11,730 nt of DNA from Chrysochromulina tobinii (taxonomy: Eukaryota > Haptophyta > Prymnesiales > Chrysochromulinaceae): contig JWZX01000578.1 of the NCBI GenBank assembly GCA_001275005.1, positions 1 through 11,730 on the forward strand, read 5' to 3'. Positions 8,569-11,730 of this stretch are shown piece by piece. The first letter of the stretch is position 1. Every line of letters starts with the position of its first letter. Under the pieces are notes generated by a model. The model saw only the letters and a program-made list of their open reading frames with translations, had not been told where the DNA came from and did no database searches. The translations under genes were made by a program, and so were the position numbers.

Positions 8569-8764
8569 TCTTTGCCCTGTACTCTCCGTCGCGTTGACGC
8601 GCGTGGCGGGCGGGCGACGCGACCCGGCGAGGAAGGAGAGCGTAGCCGCTTACTCCGACATTAACTCCCCAGGTGTGAATAGATCAGTCGGTGGCCCGAA
8701 ACTACCCCTCGACTCCCCGGCTGTGAACGCGCTGGCTCTTTTATCGTGAAACAAAAAGCGGGTC

Positions 8765-8805
8765 CGTGCGGCCCCTCAAAAAATGAATATTTTGGGGGCC
8801 GCACG
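8765..8805. repeat. Strong inverted repeat (16-bp stem, one bulge, 8-nt loop)
   Basis: cgtgcggcccc (8765-8775) pairs perfectly with ggggccgcacg (8795-8805). After a bulged T at 8776, CAAAA (8777-8781) pairs with TTTTG (8790-8794). The loop is aatgaata (8782-8789). The short tract aaagc occurs on both sides (8755-8759 and 8806-8810), which could be a remnant target duplication, though the left copy is five bases away from the stem. Confidence 0.85.
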
Positions 8806-8858
8806 AAAGCCTTGTAGGAAGAGTAACTACTTGAGTAGTAGTGAGTAGCCTTAGACGT

Positions 8859-8876
8859 CGCACGCGGAGTCGTGCG
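8859..8876. repeat. Short inverted repeat cgcacg/cgtgcg
   Basis: A perfect 6-bp stem with a 6-nt loop, located between the two larger hairpins. Taken alone it could be chance in GC-rich DNA. Confidence 0.5.
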
Positions 8877-8963
8877 CAGAGAGTGTTCTAGACAAACAAC
8901 CCCCGACTCACGCCTGGGAAACACGCGCTTGCGGGAAATGATCGCGATTCCTCAGAAGAAGTT

Positions 8964-8990
8964 CGCGCCCGATTAGGCAATCGGGGCGCG
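8964..8990. repeat. Compact GC-rich hairpin with tetraloop
   Basis: cgcgcccgatt (8964-8974) pairs with aatcggggcgcg (8979-8990), giving 11 bp with one bulged G and the 4-nt loop aggc. The tight loop and near-perfect stem are typical of folded RNA or a terminator-like structure, but no U-tract follows. Confidence 0.75.
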
Positions 8991-9270
8991 GTGCCTGGGT
9001 GCCTCGCTCCGGGGGCAACAAAGGGGCTAGGGCCACACTCAGGGGGCACACACTGACACGTGACGGAAAGGACCGTCCAGCGGGCTAACAGCGGGCAGGG
9101 CCCGGTCACGGCCGAGCGGGTCGCATTCGATTCGCCTGAACTGGTGAAGCCTAACTAAGCATTTCCTTCGGACGCGACTCCAAGGCGAAACCGCGTTTTG
9201 GCTTCGCAAGTCCCCTGATTAACGAAGCACCAGTTTCCCGAAACGAAACTTCGGAACCCCAATTTCACGC

Positions 9271-11730
9271 ATGGAAACTCATGGAATGCGCACGCTCCTC
9301 GCCCTGGTGCTCGTGGCGCGCAGCCACGCGTACCTGCGATCTGCGACAGCATGCACGGGCAACCAGGTCATTGCGACCGAGTCGGAATGCCAGACTGCGG
9401 CGCTAGCCCTCAACGTGTACGGCTACAACACTGGCGCGAACCCCGGCGCGGAATGGCCTGCGGGCTGCTTCTTTCACGGCACGACCGCATACTGGAGCAC
9501 GCAGACGGGCACGAACAGGCCGACCCCCACCGATGGATTCAGTCCGTTCCTGTGCCGCTCAGGCTTTGCGACGTCGTCTACATGTTCTGGTAGCTCCACC
9601 ATCGTCGCGTCAATTGCCAGCTGCATGGAGGCCAGCTCCGTGGTTGGCTACTCCTGGAATTCCTACCAGCGCACGACGCAGTGCGCGACTGGCCCGACGG
9701 CCATGGCGAGCGTGGCCGAGTGCAGCAACTCCGGCAACATTGCGTTCACCACCTTCTCGTACAACTCGGACGTCGAGACGGAGTGGAGGCAGGGCTGCTT
9801 CATCCACAACTCCAACGTCTTCTCCCAAATGAAGCGACAGACTGGCACGAACGTGCCCGCTCCAAGTGACGGCGGCGGCGCTTTCATTTGCCGCAAATCG
9901 GATACAGTCGGCACCGAATGGCCGCAGGGCTGCTTCGTGCACAACGCCAAGGTTTACTTCCAGCCGAACGCGCAAACGGGCGCAAACTCCCCGTCCCTGG
10001 GAAATGTACCCCCGCGCCGCAGACAAACCCATTCACATCCCGCGCCGCACACACACCCATTCACACCCTACCTCAAAAGCTCAACGCAGAAAACGTTCCT
10101 CCCCCCCCCCGCCCCACACCCATTTCACAGGTGTGCTCGACGGGCTATGGCAGCGGCGCGAGACAGGGATTAAGTGCGGACAACGCCGCTGGTATGGTCG
10201 TGTTCCTGTCCGTGGGCGGGTGGTGCTACCGCATCTCTGTCCGCGATCGCATCCAGCAGTTTGGAGACCAGGGAAGTCCTGCGGCGTGTGCGAACGCCTG
10301 GCCCAATGCTCAGGGACCTACCTTGCTCGGTACGTACAATAGTACAACCGGGTTCGTCCACTCGTACGCGAACGGCGACGGCACGTGCAACAGCGGCGGC
10401 GGACGCGCTTCCACGCTCACGTTGATTGCAGATTCGACGGCGACGAGTATCACGGGCACCAAGGTAGAGGGTCCTACCTGCGTGTATGCATTCACACTAA
10501 CCGGACCCGCATCCCTGCTGACCGTCTCGCCGCCGCCTCCGAGGAGCCCGCCAGCGCCGTCCCCTTTGCCTTTCCCACCACCGTCACCGCCTTCGCCGTT
10601 GCCTTCGCCACCGCCTCGTCCGCCACCGCCTTCGCCTTCGCCGTCCCCGCCCCCTCAGCGCCTTGATGCGGACCGCGCTGCAAATCTGGTGGTGTACGCT
10701 CTCGCGACCGGGTACTGCTACCGTGTAGCTGTCCGCGATCGCATGCAGCAATATGGGAATGCGGCAAGTGCTGCAGCGTGTGAGAGCGCCTGGCCCAACG
10801 CTAGCGGAGGTTATCTTCTCGGTACGTACGTGCAGACGAGCTCGTTCGTCCAGTCGTACGCGAACGGTGATGGCACTTGCAACAACGGCGGCGGACGCGC
10901 TGCTACGCTCACGGTGATTCAAGATGTGCTGGCGACGGCTATCACGGCTACCGTCGTAGAAAACCCTACGTGCGTGTATGCAGTGACTCTCTACGGGCCC
11001 GCAGCCTTGCTGACCGTCTTGTCGCCGCCTCCCTTCTCGCCATTTCCGCCGTCGCCGCCGCCACCGTCGCCGTCGCCGCCGCCGCCGTCACCGTCGCCAC
11101 CACCTCCCTCGCCGCTGCCTTCGCCACCGCCTTCGCCACCACCAGCGCTTCTTAATGCGGACTTATCTTCTAATCTGGTCGTGTTCCTGTCCGTGGGTGG
11201 GTGGTGCTACCGCATCTCTGTCCGCGATCGCATCCAGCAGTTTGGAGACCAGGGAAGTCCTGCGGCGTGTGCGAACGCCTGGCCCAATGCTCAGGGATCT
11301 ATCTTGCTCGGTACGTACAATAGTACAACCGGGTTCGTCCACTCGTACGCGAACGGCGACGGCACGTGCAACAGCGGCGGCGGACGCGCAACCACGCTCA
11401 CAGTGATTTCAGACGTGCTGGCGTCGACTATCACGGGCACCATCACAGAGCCGCAAACTTGCGTGTATGCCGTCACTATCTACGGACCGGTAGCTTTGCT
11501 CACCATCTCGTCGCCGCCTCCTTCACCTCTACCTTCACCGCCGCCGCCGCCGTCGCCGCCGCCGCCGTCGCCGTCGCCACCACCTCCTTCATTCCCTCCT
11601 CCCCTGCCGCCCTCGCCCTCCTCCCCCCCACCGTCGCCTTCCCCTCCTCCCCTGCCGCCCTCGCCCTCTCCCCCCACCGTCGCCTTCCCCTCCTCCCCTG
11701 CCGCCCTCGCCCTCTCCCCCCCCACCGTCG
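9271..11730 (+). CDS. Secreted mosaic protein: signal peptide, WP-x-GC cysteine modules, three MRH-like domains on Ser-Pro linkers (runs off right edge)
   Basis: Two in-frame ATGs (9271, 9286) precede a hydrophobic stretch LLALVLVARSHA, a likely signal peptide; the second ATG gives the cleaner one. Exon 1 (to 10005) encodes cysteine-rich modules with the core EWPxGCFxH...QTGTNxP...FxCR, three times, the last cut short at the exon end. A 125-nt intron follows, and exon 2 (from 10131) stays open to the window end. It has three domains (about 10197-10530, 10689-11020, 11178-11500) with the pattern CYRxxVRDRxQQ, LGTY, YANGDGTCN, GGGR, then E-x-x-x-CVY, which matches the MRH fold of glucosidase II beta, GNPTG and OS-9. 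The Arg, Glu and Tyr used by MRH lectins to bind mannose are kept. Linkers are SPPPP-rich, as in extensins and pherophorins, and likely O-glycosylated. Inferred role: wall or extracellular-matrix lectin. The secreted mosaic is certain in outline, the MRH call likely, and the full length unknown. Confidence 0.78.
10006..10130 (+). other. Probable intron in the secreted mosaic gene
   Basis: Exon 1 frame continues into a basic, non-module peptide and stops at TAA 10171-10173, while the MRH frame is a different one. Donor GT at 10006 and acceptor catttcacag ending at 10130 give a 125-nt, phase-0 intron and exactly the frame change needed, joining SLGN to VCSTGYGSG. The acceptor context is pyrimidine-rich. 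The donor GTACCC is only moderately consensus-like, so the precise 5' boundary could differ. Confidence 0.7.
10011..10066 (+). repeat. 28-bp tandem duplication within the intron
   Basis: 10011-10038 and 10039-10066 are two copies starting cccgcgccgca and ending in cccattcaca, with a few substitutions. A degenerate piece of the same unit (cacacccatttcacag, ending 10130) forms the splice acceptor. Confidence 0.8.
10197..11500 (+). repeat. Array of three MRH-like domain repeats, period about 490 bp
   Basis: Equivalent codons begin at 10197, 10689 and 11178 (spacing 492 and 489 bp). Each unit is an MRH-like domain of about 110 residues plus a Ser-Pro linker of about 45-50 residues. Copies 1 (10197-10407) and 3 (11178-11388) differ at only 3 of 211 bases, while copy 2 is clearly diverged. 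Confidence 0.9.
11593..11730 (+). repeat. 48-bp Pro/Ser-coding tandem repeat with one copy 2 bp short
   Basis: Full copies are 11615-11662 (48 bp) and 11663-11708 (46 bp); a further copy starts at 11709 and leaves the window, and a partial one precedes at 11593-11614. The 2-bp deficit sits in a C-rich run (about 11668-11675), so the frame changes from PPSPSPPP-type to TVAFPSSPAALAL-type residues from 11676 on without hitting a stop. Confidence 0.85.

Larger units (their letters stand above)
8569..9270. other. Hairpin-rich divergent intergenic region
   Basis: This stretch of about 700 bp lies between two divergent start codons and must hold both promoters. I see no convincing protein or known RNA gene; tRNA and snRNA signatures were looked for by eye and not found. 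It has fewer GC bases than its neighbours and contains hairpins at 8765-8805, 8859-8876 and 8964-8990, a short palindrome actact-tg-agtagt (8826-8839), an 8-bp inverted pair aactggtg/caccagtt (9139-9146, 9228-9235), and an imperfect 17-bp direct repeat (8663-8679 and 8711-8727). The stems are too close-spaced to look like ordinary promoter DNA; an unrecognised ncRNA or mobile-element remnant is possible. Confidence 0.5.

Noticed and set aside
8569-9270. tRNA, 5S rRNA or spliceosomal snRNA gene
   Set aside because: No B-box-type GGTTCGANNCC with an acceptor stem, no 5S core and no snRNA signature could be matched; ttttggctt near 9196 only faintly resembles a U2 segment.
10006-10173. Unspliced end of the secreted protein (300 codons, stop at 10171-10173)
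   Set aside because: The tail is basic and repetitive with no module pattern, while a GT-AG intron gives a phase-correct link to the MRH frame. Kept as an alternative only if RNA shows no splicing.
10197-11500. CRISPR or other prokaryotic repeat array
   Set aside because: The repeats are 490-bp protein-domain units in an open frame, not short direct repeats with unique spacers.
10531-11730. Pherophorin identity for the Ser-Pro-rich protein
   Set aside because: The linkers are pherophorin-like, but the globular domains carry the GxxC...R...E-x-x-x-C-x-Y pattern of MRH domains and lack what I recall of the pherophorin cysteine pattern.

Overview
This is a GC-rich nuclear segment of a eukaryote, most likely a unicellular alga. 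The evidence is GT-AG introns that repair frames (2605-2862 and 10006-10130), a TRMT11-type tRNA methyltransferase, a Pif1 helicase, a very long Ser/Thr kinase with a low-complexity tail, and a secreted Ser-Pro-rich mosaic protein of the hydroxyproline-rich kind seen in algae. A haptophyte, pelagophyte or similar high-GC marine alga fits best, but this rests on composition and protein style, not on a marker gene. Nothing indicates a bacterial, plasmid or viral origin.

Layout: (1) 1-1651, minus strand: the N-terminal 550 codons of a Pif1-family DNA helicase, running off the left edge. (2) 1652-1825: a short divergent promoter region with an E2F-like site on the helicase side and, on the kinase side, a 3-codon upstream ORF and a duplicated splice-acceptor-like 11-mer. 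(3) 1826-6715, plus strand: a protein kinase with DWG in place of DFG, one 258-nt intron that keeps the frame open, a poly-proline tract, a probable split PH-like domain and about 800 residues of disordered tail. (4) 6716-7179: convergent intergenic region. (5) 7180-8568, minus strand: a complete 462-residue TRMT11-like tRNA guanine-N2 methyltransferase. (6) 8569-9270: a divergent intergenic region of about 700 bp with lower GC and several compact hairpins. (7) 9271 to the right edge, plus strand: a secreted mosaic protein. It has a signal peptide and WP-x-GC cysteine modules, then, after a 125-nt intron, three MRH-like (mannose-6-phosphate-receptor-homology) domains about 490 bp apart, joined by Ser-Pro-rich linkers.

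The genes look like independent housekeeping, signalling and surface genes packed head-to-head and tail-to-tail; no common pathway is evident. The most unusual item is the last gene, an extracellular MRH-domain array on extensin-like rods. All three MRH copies lack the same pair of cysteines, and copies 1 and 3 are almost identical in DNA.
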